Shown one piece after another: positions 31,301-38,988 of a stretch of 64,000 nt of DNA (position 1 is its first letter; every line of letters begins with the position of its first letter). The stretch comes from Pseudomonas cremoricolorata (GTDB lineage: Bacteria; Pseudomonadota; Gammaproteobacteria; Pseudomonadales; Pseudomonadaceae). The stretch spans positions 1,922,001-1,986,000 of the forward strand of contig NZ_CP009455.1 of assembly GCF_000759535.1 (NCBI RefSeq), in the 5' to 3' direction. The notes under the pieces were generated by a model that was not told the origin of the DNA, searched no databases, and saw only the letters and a program-made list of their open reading frames with translations. Both the position numbers and the translations under genes were made by a program.

Positions 31301-33271
31301 CTGATGGCCCAGGCCTGGACCGACGAGCACTTCGGCGTTGCCGAGGGCAAGACCGTGGTCGCCGCACCGCTGATCGCCGAGCTGTCGGCGCCGCGCTTCC
31401 TGGCAGGCGGTGACCGCACCCGGCTGGCGCTGGATCTGGCCAACCTGTCGGGGCGCGCGCAGCAACTGACCGTGCACGTGCGCAGTGAGGGTCAGTTGAG
31501 CCTGACCGGCAGCACCGAACAGCAGATCAGTCTGGCTGAAGGCCAGCGCCAGACGCTGATGATTCCGGTGCAGGCCGAAGGTGGCCTGGGGCAGGGCAAG
31601 GTGCTGGTGCAGGTCAGCGGCCTGGAGCTGCCCGGCGAGGCGGCCAAGCCGTTCAGCCGCGAGTGGACCTTGGGCGTACGCCCTGCTTATCCGGCGCTGC
31701 TCAAGCATTTCCGCGTGGCGCTCAAGGATCAGCCCTGGAGCCTGCCTGAGCAGGAACTGGCGGCGTTCGAGCCGGCAGGTCTGGAGGCGACCCTGGCGCT
31801 GTCCAGCCGTCCGCCGCTGAACATCGCCGAGCAGATTCGCGCCCTCGAAGCCTACCCTTACGGCTGCGCCGAACAGACCACCAGTGGCCTGTACCCGTCG
31901 CTGTACGCCGATGCCGCCAGCCTCAAGCGCCTGGGCATCAAGGGTGAGGCGGCCGATGTGCGCAAGCGCAAGATCGAAGCCGGTATCGAGCATTTGCTCG
32001 GCATGCAGCGCTACAACGGCAGCTTCGGCCTGTGGAGCGCCGACAGCGAAGAGGAATACTGGCTGACCGCCTACGTGACCGACTTCCTTCAGCGCGCCCG
32101 TGACCAAGGCTATGGCGTGCCGGCCAAAGCGCTGAAGAAAGCCAACGAGCGCCTGCTGCGCTATTTGCAGGAGCGCAACCTGATCGAGGTCGAGGCCAGC
32201 GACAACGTCGAGCACACCCGCTTCGCCGTGCAGGCCTACGCCGCGCTGGTGCTGGCGCGTAACCAGCAGGCGCCGCTCGGTGCCCTGCGCAGTCTGTTCG
32301 AGCGGCGCGCCGACGTGCGCTCCGGCCTGCCGCTGGTGCAACTGGCGGTGGCCCTCGAACAGATGGGTGACAAGCCGCGTGCGCAAGAGGCCCTGCAGGC
32401 CGGGCTGGCCGTGAGCCGCAGCAAGGGCTGGATGGCCGACTACGGCAGCCCGTTGCGTGACCAGGCACTGATTCTGGCCCTGCTGGAAGAAAACAAGCTG
32501 GCCGGCAACCAGGTCGAGCAGCGGCTGTTCGCGCTGTCGGACGAACTGGCCGCCAACAACTGGCTGTCGACCCAGGAGCGCAACGCGCTGTTCCTCGCCG
32601 GCCGTGGCCTGCTGGGCAAGCCCGAGGGGCAGTGGCAGGCGCGTCTGGACAGCGCCGGCGATATGCGTGAGCTGAACAACCAGGACGCCGGGCTGAAGCT
32701 TGAAGGCGCCATGCTGGCCTCGCCGCTCACCGTGCAGAACCAGAGCAGCGACACCCTGTACCAGCAACTGACCCTGTCCGGCTACCCTCGCCAGGCACCC
32801 GCGCCGGTCAGCAATGGTCTGGAGATCCGCCGCGAGTACCTGGGCCTGAACGGCCAGCCGCTGAACCTGGGCAACCTGCGCAGTGGTGATCTGGTGCTGG
32901 TACACGTGGCGCTGAAGGCCAAGCAGTACGTGCCCGATGCGCTGGTAGTCGACCTGCTGCCTGCAGGCCTTGAGCTTGAGAATCAGAACCTGGCGCAAAG
33001 CGCGGCCAGCCTGGACAACGCCAGCAGTGCTGTGAAGGAGTGGCGTGAATCGATGCAGAACGCCAACCTGGTGCACCAGGAGTTCCGCGACGACCGCTAC
33101 GTGGCAGCGGTCAAGCTGGAAAGCTACGGCACCACCCACCTGCTGTACCTGGCCCGGGCGGTGACCCCTGGCAGCTATCGCATTCCGCCGGCGCAGGTCG
33201 AGTCGATGTACCGGCCGAACCTGCAAGCGGTGGGCGAGAGCCAGGGTGAGCTGGTGGTCAAGCCGCGTTAA
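28370..33271 (+). CDS. Bacterial alpha-2-macroglobulin lipoprotein (YfhM type)
   Basis: Very large periplasmic protease trap of 1633 residues. A lipoprotein signal peptide ends in the lipobox LLSAC, so the protein should be anchored to a membrane. Tandem macroglobulin domains follow. The thioester motif Cys-Ala-Glu-Gln starts at C1166, within a helical TED domain (PYGCAEQTTSGLYPS), so the covalent trap is intact. It is thought to capture incoming proteases and pairs with PbpC, which repairs the wall; pbpC lies 0.4 kb downstream on the same strand, as in E. coli yfhM-pbpC. The start is the ATG at 28370. Confidence 0.95.
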   Translation: MFNKGLLLACALALLSACDSSTSEQPAPAAKPAAASPAAAPAAKREDPAVLAKRYAGRELNVLDVSEVQIDGASALSVSFSAPLDAEQDFAAKLHLVDTVKGKVDGAWELSDNQMELRLRHLEPQRKLVLTVDKGLLGVNGKTLADELVSRLETRDMQATVGFASRGSLLPTRLAEGLPVIALNVDKVDVEFFRVKPEMLSSFLAGWGRNSSLYYYQSKETLAQADLVYSGRFDLNPARNTRETVLLPIAGIKPLQEPGVYLAVMRASGTYDYSQPATLFTLSDIGVSAHRYRDRIDVFTQALEGGKALKDVKLELHDAKGKLLAEASSDGDGHAQLPIDAKADTLIATQGVHTTLLRLSGSALDLAEFDITGPQNNPLQFFIFGPRDLYRPGETVLLNGLLRDQDGKPVKAQPVNVEVRRPDEQVSRKFVWEADANGLFQYQLQLSGEAPTGRWQLLLDLGGGRKQVYEFLVEDFLPERLALELKGSATPLSPEQTAHIQVNGRYLYGAPAAGNRLSGQAYLRPMREAVPALPGYQFGSVSESDLSQDLELDEVTLDQAGKASLDIESRWAEARSPLQLTVQASLQESGGRPITRRFEQPIWPAERLPGLRGLFDGEETDSDAPVQFEILVADREGNKLAADELKVRLIRERRDYYWNYSQDDGWSYNFNEKFLTQSEEVVSVKAGSTTKLSFPVEWGPYRVEVEDPQTGIVSSERFWAGYRAQDNAEGGAVRPDQVKLALDKPAYSDGATAQVTVTPPAAGSGYLMVESADGPLWWQAIEVPAEGKTFDIRLDPKWARHDLYVSALVIRPGERKANATPKRAVGVLHLPLQRGERKLALTLQAPEKMRPKQPLSVKLKAVNADGSVPKQVHVLFSAVDVGILNITDFKTPDPFASLFGRKAYGADQLDIYGQLIEAGQGRLASLAFGGDAAMAKGGKRPNTTVTIVAQQSLPVTLDDKGEGVATVDIPDFNGELRLMAQAWTDEHFGVAEGKTVVAAPLIAELSAPRFLAGGDRTRLALDLANLSGRAQQLTVHVRSEGQLSLTGSTEQQISLAEGQRQTLMIPVQAEGGLGQGKVLVQVSGLELPGEAAKPFSREWTLGVRPAYPALLKHFRVALKDQPWSLPEQELAAFEPAGLEATLALSSRPPLNIAEQIRALEAYPYGCAEQTTSGLYPSLYADAASLKRLGIKGEAADVRKRKIEAGIEHLLGMQRYNGSFGLWSADSEEEYWLTAYVTDFLQRARDQGYGVPAKALKKANERLLRYLQERNLIEVEASDNVEHTRFAVQAYAALVLARNQQAPLGALRSLFERRADVRSGLPLVQLAVALEQMGDKPRAQEALQAGLAVSRSKGWMADYGSPLRDQALILALLEENKLAGNQVEQRLFALSDELAANNWLSTQERNALFLAGRGLLGKPEGQWQARLDSAGDMRELNNQDAGLKLEGAMLASPLTVQNQSSDTLYQQLTLSGYPRQAPAPVSNGLEIRREYLGLNGQPLNLGNLRSGDLVLVHVALKAKQYVPDALVVDLLPAGLELENQNLAQSAASLDNASSAVKEWRESMQNANLVHQEFRDDRYVAAVKLESYGTTHLLYLARAVTPGSYRIPPAQVESMYRPNLQAVGESQGELVVKPR

Positions 33272-33282
33272 GGCGACTCAGC

Positions 33283-33318
33283 GCGCAGAGCGGTCAGACG
33301 TTGCTGACCGCTCTGCGC
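33283..33318. terminator. Perfect 15-base hairpin after the alpha-2-macroglobulin gene
   Basis: Arms GCGCAGAGCGGTCAG and CTGACCGCTCTGCGC are separated by ACGTTG, twelve bases after the stop codon. There is no T-tract on either side, so it may stall or stabilise transcripts rather than be a classical terminator. It also lies nine bases beyond the stop of the convergent 97-residue gene. Confidence 0.65.
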
Positions 33319-33326
33319 AACGTGCA

Positions 33327-33620
33327 TCAGTGAATCACCCAACTCATCACCCACAGGCCCAGCAACAGCCAGATGATGCCCATGATCACCGAGGCGCGCA
33401 TGAACGCGCGGATCGCCGACCACAGCAACAGCAGGCCGACGATCAGCGCCAGGATGCTCACCAGTGAGGTGTCCATGCCCAGCGTGCGCGACAGGCCATC
33501 GATGAAATTACCGCCAGCGTTGGCCAGCAGGTTGAACAGGCCACTCAAGGCATCGACGACGATGCGGATCAACGACCCCAGCGCCTGGCCCAGCCATTCG
33601 AAAAAACCTTCTACATGCAT
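33327..33620 (-). CDS. Small conserved membrane protein
   Basis: Function unknown; 97 residues. An amphipathic N-terminal half (MHVEGFFEWLGQALGSLIRI) is followed by two closely spaced hydrophobic helices, roughly 52-68 and 76-94. An AGGAAG ribosome site stands five bases before the ATG. It is encoded on the strand opposite to its neighbours, between the alpha-2-macroglobulin and pbpC genes, and its start is only 66 bases from the pbpC start, so the two share a divergent promoter region. That placement hints at an envelope role. Confidence 0.75.
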   Translation of the reverse strand: MHVEGFFEWLGQALGSLIRIVVDALSGLFNLLANAGGNFIDGLSRTLGMDTSLVSILALIVGLLLLWSAIRAFMRASVIMGIIWLLLGLWVMSWVIH

Positions 33621-33685
33621 GATTGCTTCCTGATGAACGAATCGGCGTCACGGCTTTGGCCATCATCCGGCCAGGTCGGTTCCCG

Positions 33686-36040
33686 ATGGCAAGCGTAGCT
33701 CGCCTGCACCGCCGCGCCGGGCGCTGGTTGCGGCGCGGCGTGCTGAGCCTTGTGCTGCTGGTCGGCGCGTTATGGCTGGCCGACCGGATCTGGCCGCTGC
33801 CACTGCCCGGCGATGACCTGGCGCGGGTGGTGCTGGCCGAGGATGGCACGCCGCTGTGGCGTTTTGCCGACGCCGACGGCGTGTGGCGCTACCCGGTCAG
33901 CGCCGAGCAGGTGTCGCCGCTGTACTTGCAGGCGCTGCTGACCTATGAAGACCGCTGGTTCTACCGCCATCCCGGGGTCAACCCCATGGCCCTGCTGCGT
34001 GCGGCCTGGCTCAACCTCAGCGGCGGGCGGGTGGTGTCGGGCGGCAGCACGCTGTCGATGCAGGTGGCGCGCCTGCTCGATCCGCACGACCGCACCCTGG
34101 CCGGCAAGCTGCGCCAGCTGTGGCGTACCGCGCAGCTCGAATGGCATCTGTCGAAGGCACAGATTCTGCAGATCTACCTCAACCGCGCGCCGTTCGGCGG
34201 CACCTTGCAGGGTGTGGCTGCGGCCAGTTGGGCTTATTTGGGCAAGTCGCCGCAGCACCTGACTCCGGCCGAGGCAGCGCTGCTTGCCGTGTTGCCCCAG
34301 GCGCCCAGCCGGCTGCGCCCGGATCGTCACCCCGAGCGCGCCCAGCGTGCTCGCGACAAAGTGCTGCAACGGCTGGCCGACTACCAGGTGTGGCCGCCTG
34401 AACGGCTGCGTGAGGCCCGCGAAGAGGCCTTGCTGCTGGCGCCACGCCAGGAGCCGGCTCTGGCCCCGCTGCTGGCGCGGCGACTGAACACGCCCGGCAG
34501 CCCGGCGCTGATCCACACCACCCTCGATGCAGCGTTGCAACGGCGCCTCGAAGACCTGCTGCTGGGGTGGCGCGCACGGCTCCCGGAGCGCACCTCGGCG
34601 GCGATTCTGGTGGTCGAGGCCAAGAGCATGGCGGTGCGCGCCTACCTGGGCTCCATTGACCTTGGCGATGCCCGGCGCTTTGGTCACGTCGACATGATCC
34701 ACGCCCTGCGTTCACCGGGCTCGACCTTGAAGCCCTTCCTCTACGGCATGGCCCTTGACGATGGCCTGATTCACTCCGAGTCACTGTTGCAAGACGTGCC
34801 GCGGCGTTATGGCGATTATCGGCCGGGCAACTTCTCCATGGGCTTCAGTGGCCCGGTGTCAGCCAGCAGCGCGCTGGCGCTGTCGCTCAACCTGCCGGCG
34901 GTGCAACTGCTCGAAGCCTACGGCCCCAAGCGCTTCGCCGCGCAACTGCGCATGGGCGGTGTACCGCTGGTGCTGCCGCCGCTGGCCGAACCGAACCTGG
35001 CACTGATTCTGGGTGGGGCGGGCAGTCGCCTGGAAGAGTTGGTCGGCGGTTATGCGGCGCTGGCGCGCCAGGGGCGCAGCGCCGAGATTCGCTTGCAGCC
35101 CCAGGCACCGCTGATCGAACACCGGCTGTTGTCGCCGGGGTCGGCGTGGATCATCCGGCGCATTCTCAGCGGCCAGGCGCGTCCCGACCGTGACCCGCAC
35201 GCCGAGCTGGTACAGCGCCCGGCATTGGCGTGGAAGACCGGCACCAGCTATGGCTTTCGTGATGCCTGGTCGATTGGCGTCGGCCCGCGCTACCTGATCG
35301 GTGTATGGATCGGTCGCCCAGATGGCACGCCGGTGGCCGGGCAATTCGGCCTGGCCTCGGCTGCGCCGCTGATGCTGCAAGTGCATGACCTGCTGAGCAA
35401 CCGTGATCGTCAGCGCGGCGTCGTCAGCGCCAGCGAGCCGGTGCCGGCCAGTGTCGGCGTTGCGGCGATCTGCTGGCCGCTGGGCCAGCCCATGTCGCGG
35501 CAAGACGACAACTGCCGCCGTCAGCGCTTCGCCTGGACCTTGCAAGGCACCACACCGCCGACCCTGCAAGCCGCCGACCAGCCGTTGGGTCTTGGCTTGC
35601 GCGAAACACTCTGGGTCAACGCCCAGGGGCTGCGTGTGGATGCCGGGTGCCCCGGTGCGCAAGCACGCCACGTGGCGCTGTGGCCGGCACCGCTGGAGCC
35701 GTGGCTACCGCGTGCCGAGCGCCGCGCCGCGCGCCTGCCGGCCATCGACCCCAGCTGCCCACCGCAGGTGGCAGCCACTGCGCCGCCGCTGTCGATCGTC
35801 GGCGTGCGCAGCGGCGATCACCTGCGCCGCCCGGCGAGCGACAGCGAGCCGTTGCAGTTGCAAGTGTCGGCGTTGGGCGGGGGCGGGCGGCGCTGGTGGT
35901 TCCTCAATGGTCAGCCGCTGGGGGAAAGCGTCGAGCAGCAGGCCCTGACCGTGTCCTTCGAGCGCGCGGGGCAGTTCGAGCTGAGCGCCTTGGACGAAAG
36001 CGGCGAAACCGCGCGGGTGGCGTTTCAGGTGAGCGAATGA
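33686..36040 (+). CDS. pbpC: Penicillin-binding protein 1C
   Basis: Bifunctional peptidoglycan synthase of 784 residues. N-terminal membrane anchor; GT51 glycosyltransferase domain with the catalytic E88 in EDRWFYRHPGVNP and GGSTLSMQVARLL; transpeptidase domain with S346 in STLK and K517 in KTGTSYG; and a C-terminal BiPBP_C domain after about residue 700. The ATG at 33686 is preferred over a TTG 63 bases upstream because it places the Arg-rich stretch and anchor directly at the N terminus. It functions alongside the upstream alpha-2-macroglobulin in the known yfhM-pbpC pairing. Confidence 0.94.
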   Translation: MASVARLHRRAGRWLRRGVLSLVLLVGALWLADRIWPLPLPGDDLARVVLAEDGTPLWRFADADGVWRYPVSAEQVSPLYLQALLTYEDRWFYRHPGVNPMALLRAAWLNLSGGRVVSGGSTLSMQVARLLDPHDRTLAGKLRQLWRTAQLEWHLSKAQILQIYLNRAPFGGTLQGVAAASWAYLGKSPQHLTPAEAALLAVLPQAPSRLRPDRHPERAQRARDKVLQRLADYQVWPPERLREAREEALLLAPRQEPALAPLLARRLNTPGSPALIHTTLDAALQRRLEDLLLGWRARLPERTSAAILVVEAKSMAVRAYLGSIDLGDARRFGHVDMIHALRSPGSTLKPFLYGMALDDGLIHSESLLQDVPRRYGDYRPGNFSMGFSGPVSASSALALSLNLPAVQLLEAYGPKRFAAQLRMGGVPLVLPPLAEPNLALILGGAGSRLEELVGGYAALARQGRSAEIRLQPQAPLIEHRLLSPGSAWIIRRILSGQARPDRDPHAELVQRPALAWKTGTSYGFRDAWSIGVGPRYLIGVWIGRPDGTPVAGQFGLASAAPLMLQVHDLLSNRDRQRGVVSASEPVPASVGVAAICWPLGQPMSRQDDNCRRQRFAWTLQGTTPPTLQAADQPLGLGLRETLWVNAQGLRVDAGCPGAQARHVALWPAPLEPWLPRAERRAARLPAIDPSCPPQVAATAPPLSIVGVRSGDHLRRPASDSEPLQLQVSALGGGGRRWWFLNGQPLGESVEQQALTVSFERAGQFELSALDESGETARVAFQVSE

Positions 36041-36056
36041 GGTCGACACCGCTATG

Positions 36057-36145
36057 GGGCCGGCTTCGCCGGCCATCGCGGCTAAAGCCGCTCCCACAGG
36101 TCGCGAGATTCCTGTAAGAACGGCTTTAGCCGCGAAGCTGTTCCT
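36057..36145. repeat. REP pair (BIME-like) downstream of pbpC
   Basis: The element starts with the palindrome GCCGGCTTCGCCGGC (36059-36073). Two head-to-head REP cores follow: CGCGGCTAAAGCCG (36077-36090) and its exact complement at 36121-36134, with CCCACAGG and CCTGTAAG words between them. This is the typical P. putida-type REP. It lies between convergent pbpC and the LuxR-type regulator, where it may act as a transcription barrier. Confidence 0.88.
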
Positions 36146-36154
36146 CCACCCCAA

Positions 36155-36931
36155 TCAATGCGCGGTAAACCGCTGATGCACCGGTGAGGTACGCGGGGTC
36201 AGGGCCAGCGCCAGCTGGGTGCGGTTGTGCATGTGGGTCAGGCGCAGCACTTGCGAGACATACAGCTTCACCGTGTTCTCGGTGATACCCAGCTCGCAGG
36301 CGATCTGGAAATTGGTCTTGCCCTTGCTGACCAGTCGCGCGACTTCCAGCTGTCTGGGCGACAGCTTGTCGAACACTGCCGGCAGTTCGGCTTCGCCTTC
36401 GGCGGGGTCGGTGGAGCGTCGCTGCAGGCTCTGCCCACGTGCTTTTTCAAGGTCCAGGTACAGTTCGTCGAGCGATTCGGCCAGCTCGTGTAGACGTTGG
36501 TTGAGACTGCCCAGCTCGCGCACCTGGCGCTGGCGCTCCAGCAGCGACTGCTCTTGACGGCGCACCCCATTGAGCAGGTCATCGAGATCGGCGGGCTTTT
36601 GGTAATAGTCGGCGAAGCCCTCACGCAGAGCGTGGATGACCTGTTGTTTGTCGGTCTGCTCGGTCAGCAGGATCGCTTCGAACAGACGCGGCCGGGTATC
36701 GGCCGCCTTGAGCCGGTCGAGCAGTTGCAGGCCATCGGCGTCGGCCATGTGCAGGTCACACAGCACCAAGCCAATGGCGCTATCGCGCTGGTAGCAGTCG
36801 ACGGCCTGTTCGGCGTTCTGCGCGGCAACGCAGCGATAGCCTTGGCGTTCCAGAAAGGCACTGATGGCCTTGATGGCCGGGGCCTGGTCGTCGACCAGCA
36901 GAACCTTCACTTCACTGACAGCTTTACTCAT
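36155..36931 (-). CDS. pprB: LuxR-type response regulator, PprB-like
   Basis: Two-domain regulator of 258 residues. The receiver (about 8-125) has LLVDDQ and phospho-acceptor Asp in LCDLHMADADG. A coiled-coil-like linker (about 125-180) leads to a C-terminal LuxR/NarL helix-turn-helix (LSPRQLEVARLVSKGKTN). PprB in P. aeruginosa activates Flp pili, CupE and BapA adhesins. The name is supported by the neighbouring Flp prepilin peptidase gene on the same strand, but no sensor PprA is in the window. The start is the ATG at 36931 with GGGAG seven bases upstream. Confidence 0.75.
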   Translation of the reverse strand: MSKAVSEVKVLLVDDQAPAIKAISAFLERQGYRCVAAQNAEQAVDCYQRDSAIGLVLCDLHMADADGLQLLDRLKAADTRPRLFEAILLTEQTDKQQVIHALREGFADYYQKPADLDDLLNGVRRQEQSLLERQRQVRELGSLNQRLHELAESLDELYLDLEKARGQSLQRRSTDPAEGEAELPAVFDKLSPRQLEVARLVSKGKTNFQIACELGITENTVKLYVSQVLRLTHMHNRTQLALALTPRTSPVHQRFTAH

Positions 36932-37045
36932 GGACAACTCCCTGTCGTTTCATGGCCCTGATCCGGGGCCAGCCATATCGGCCATTAAAAGACGTCTGTG
37001 CTCCAGCCCACTCCAGGCCAGAACGATGTTCGACCGCACAGGCCG

Positions 37046-37516
37046 CTACTGTATCCACACCGAGGTCAGCAGGAAGCCTGCGATCACGTAAGGAACGAAA
37101 GGCTGCTTGTCGTTCAATTGCTGGGCAAGCGCTTGCAGGCGCTTTTTTACCTTTGGGTTGAGCAGCGTCCACAACCTGCGCCTGAACATCATCCACACCA
37201 CCACCGTGACCCCTGCGCCAATGAAGGTGCCGAGCACGTAGTGATGACTACTGGCCAGGGCCAACGCTGCAAGCAGCTTGACATCGCTGGCGCCAAGCCG
37301 GCCAAGCATGTAGCCGGGCAGGGTCAGCAACATGACGATCGCCAGCCCCCAACCGGCATCGCTGGCTTCAGCGCCCAGCCAGCTGTGACCGGTGATGAAC
37401 AACCAGATCAGCGCAGCGCCGCCCACACCCAAGGTCAAAAGATCTGACACCTGGCGTTCCCGCACATCCTGTTCAGTACATAACGCGAGCCACATCAAGA
37501 GAACAATGCTCTGCAT
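37046..37516 (-). CDS. fppA: Flp-type prepilin peptidase (TadV/CpaA/FppA)
   Basis: Membrane aspartyl protease of the A24 family that cleaves the leader of Flp prepilins. The 156 residues hold five to six helices and both active-site aspartates: one in TEQDVRERQVSD and one in GASDVKLLAA. The second motif is normally GxGD; here the third position is Ser. It lacks the N-methylase half, as TadV-type enzymes do. Gene order fppA-pprB resembles part of the P. aeruginosa pprA/fppA/pprB-tad region, but no tad, rcp or flp gene follows here. Confidence 0.8.
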   Translation of the reverse strand: MQSIVLLMWLALCTEQDVRERQVSDLLTLGVGGAALIWLFITGHSWLGAEASDAGWGLAIVMLLTLPGYMLGRLGASDVKLLAALALASSHHYVLGTFIGAGVTVVVWMMFRRRLWTLLNPKVKKRLQALAQQLNDKQPFVPYVIAGFLLTSVWIQ

Positions 37517-37691
37517 TGGCGGCCTTTCGTCCTTATTTTGGTAGGCGTTTTCCCTCAGGCCACGGCGGCCCACTGCTCAGGGTAGACGGGATCGCGCAGG
37601 CAGGCTTTACCGCTCGGAAAAAACTGCATGGCGAGTCAGATTTTTTTGCCGTTTAACGAGGTTTTTGCCCATGCGGGGTGGGAACAATACG

Positions 37692-37715
37692 CCGGGCATC
37701 GTCGCCAATGCCCGG
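37692..37715 (-). terminator. Possible terminator downstream of the DUF4136 gene pair
   Basis: CCGGGCAT and ATGCCCGG arms (8 bases) enclose an 8-base loop, about 36 bases beyond the stop of the DUF4136 gene on the minus strand. The following minus-strand bases (CGTATTGTT) are only modestly T-rich. The rest of the 37517-37750 spacer holds nothing else I can name. Confidence 0.4.
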
Positions 37716-37750
37716 TGGGGCGGGGTTAAACACAAGGTAAGGGGTCACTA

Positions 37751-38311
37751 TCAGCGCGGTGGATAGTTCGCCATCAATTGCGTGACTGTCTTTTGAATCG
37801 CCTGGGTACGTTCCTGTGGGGTAGGAGGGTAGCTGTTCATCATCTGTTCGGCACTGCCGCGCCAGACCAGCTTGCCGTCACGCCCATCGAACAGATCGAC
37901 CTGGATGGTCGCCACCTTGTAGTCGACACTGCGGGTCTCGTTGTACATCGGCCCGCCCCAGTAGCCGCCCCAATAGCCACCCCAGCCGCCGCCATAGTGG
38001 GTGGTGATTTCCCGCTGGCGGTCTTCGACGATGAGGTATGCCTGGGCCTTGAGGTCGGCCCGCGCATTGCCTTGCACCGGGCGTAAGCCGCGCTGGTCGA
38101 GTTGCTCGGCCACCGCCTGGCGAATGCGCTGCTCGGTGAGGTCGCTCTTGATGCGTGGATCGTCCGGACGGTAGTGCATCGCCGGTTCTTGCCAGGCCCA
38201 ACTGCGGTAGCCGGCGAAATCGCGGCTGGCGTCGTAATCCTGCTGAACGTTGTTGCTCGAGCAGGCGGCCAGCAACAGTGTGAAAGACAGTACAGCGAGA
38301 CGTCGCATCAT
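37751..38311 (-). CDS. DUF4136 lipoprotein (second of two)
   Basis: Predicted lipoprotein of 186 residues: signal peptide ending in the lipobox LLAAC, then a DUF4136 domain opening with DYDASRDFAGYRSWAW. A Gly/Trp/Tyr-rich loop near residues 110-128 interrupts the domain. Function is unknown. The start is the first of two adjacent ATG codons (38311), with GGAG seven bases before it. It begins 18 bases after its paralogue, so the two form one operon. Confidence 0.85.
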   Translation of the reverse strand: MMRRLAVLSFTLLLAACSSNNVQQDYDASRDFAGYRSWAWQEPAMHYRPDDPRIKSDLTEQRIRQAVAEQLDQRGLRPVQGNARADLKAQAYLIVEDRQREITTHYGGGWGGYWGGYWGGPMYNETRSVDYKVATIQVDLFDGRDGKLVWRGSAEQMMNSYPPTPQERTQAIQKTVTQLMANYPPR

Positions 38312-38328
38312 GGCGGTTCTCCGAGCAA

Positions 38329-38964
38329 TCAACGTGGGGGGTAGCCGCTAAGGGCCTTCTGCACACTCTCGCGCAGCGCCGTTTCGCGTTCGCGTATCGT
38401 CGAGCGGTCGGCACCGCTCTCGGCGCTGGCGCTCCACACCGGCTGGCCATCGCGGGCATCGAACAGTTCGATGTGGACTACGCTGACCTCGACCTGATAG
38501 GTGCGCGTCACCGGCACGCTGCCATAGGCACCGAAACCGTTGCGGTAGCCGCCGTAACCCATGCCGCCGTAGGGACCAGGGCCGTAGTAAGGATCGTAAC
38601 TGTCGTAGTCGCGCACCTGGCGTACGCGCCGTTCGACGCGCAGGTCAGCGCTGACCAGCACGTCGGCCTGGCCGTTGCGCGCCGGGCGCAGGCCCTGCTG
38701 GTCGAGCCCGCTGGCGATCACCTCGGCCAGTTGCGCCGGATCGGTATTGGCCGTGGCCCTGGGCAACTGGCCATTGCGCCAGGCCCAGGTGCGGTAGTGG
38801 CCATAGTCGCGCGCAGGCGCCGGGTAGGCGCTGGCATCGAACGTGGTGGCCGCTTGCGGCGGCGCTGGCGGCAGCGGGCGGCTGCTGGCCACGTAGGGAT
38901 TGGTGCCCTGGCACGCAGCCAGCGACAGCGGCAACAGCGCGAAGCAGAGAATGCGGTGGAGCAT
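38329..38964 (-). CDS. DUF4136 lipoprotein (first of two)
   Basis: Predicted lipoprotein of 211 residues with lipobox SLAAC and a DUF4136 domain ([10 protein letters not shown] onward). It shares with the next gene a Gly/Tyr/Pro-rich loop at the same place in the domain (about residues 122-148) and the C-terminal SGYPPR/ANYPPR ending, which marks a tandem duplication. A GGGAG site precedes the ATG. Function is unknown; probably an envelope lipoprotein. Confidence 0.85.
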   Translation of the reverse strand: MLHRILCFALLPLSLAACQGTNPYVASSRPLPPAPPQAATTFDASAYPAPARDYGHYRTWAWRNGQLPRATANTDPAQLAEVIASGLDQQGLRPARNGQADVLVSADLRVERRVRQVRDYDSYDPYYGPGPYGGMGYGGYRNGFGAYGSVPVTRTYQVEVSVVHIELFDARDGQPVWSASAESGADRSTIRERETALRESVQKALSGYPPR

Positions 38965-38988
38965 GACAGTCTCCCGGAGGCGGGCCGC

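Noticed and set aside
28970..33226. A 1418-codon open frame antisense to the alpha-2-macroglobulin gene, and similar long antisense frames elsewhere (for example 2643-4307 and 7523-10054 plus strand)
   Set aside because: They mirror real genes in high-GC DNA, lack ribosome sites and have His/Gln/Arg/Gly-rich composition typical of shadow frames.
33623..33685. A longer N terminus for PbpC from a TTG codon
   Set aside because: It would precede the basic, membrane-anchor start and overlaps the divergent gene's control region; the ATG at 33686 fits better.
37629..37730. A 33-codon plus-strand frame upstream of fppA as a possible Flp pilin
   Set aside because: It lacks a prepilin leader, a hydrophobic stretch and a ribosome site.
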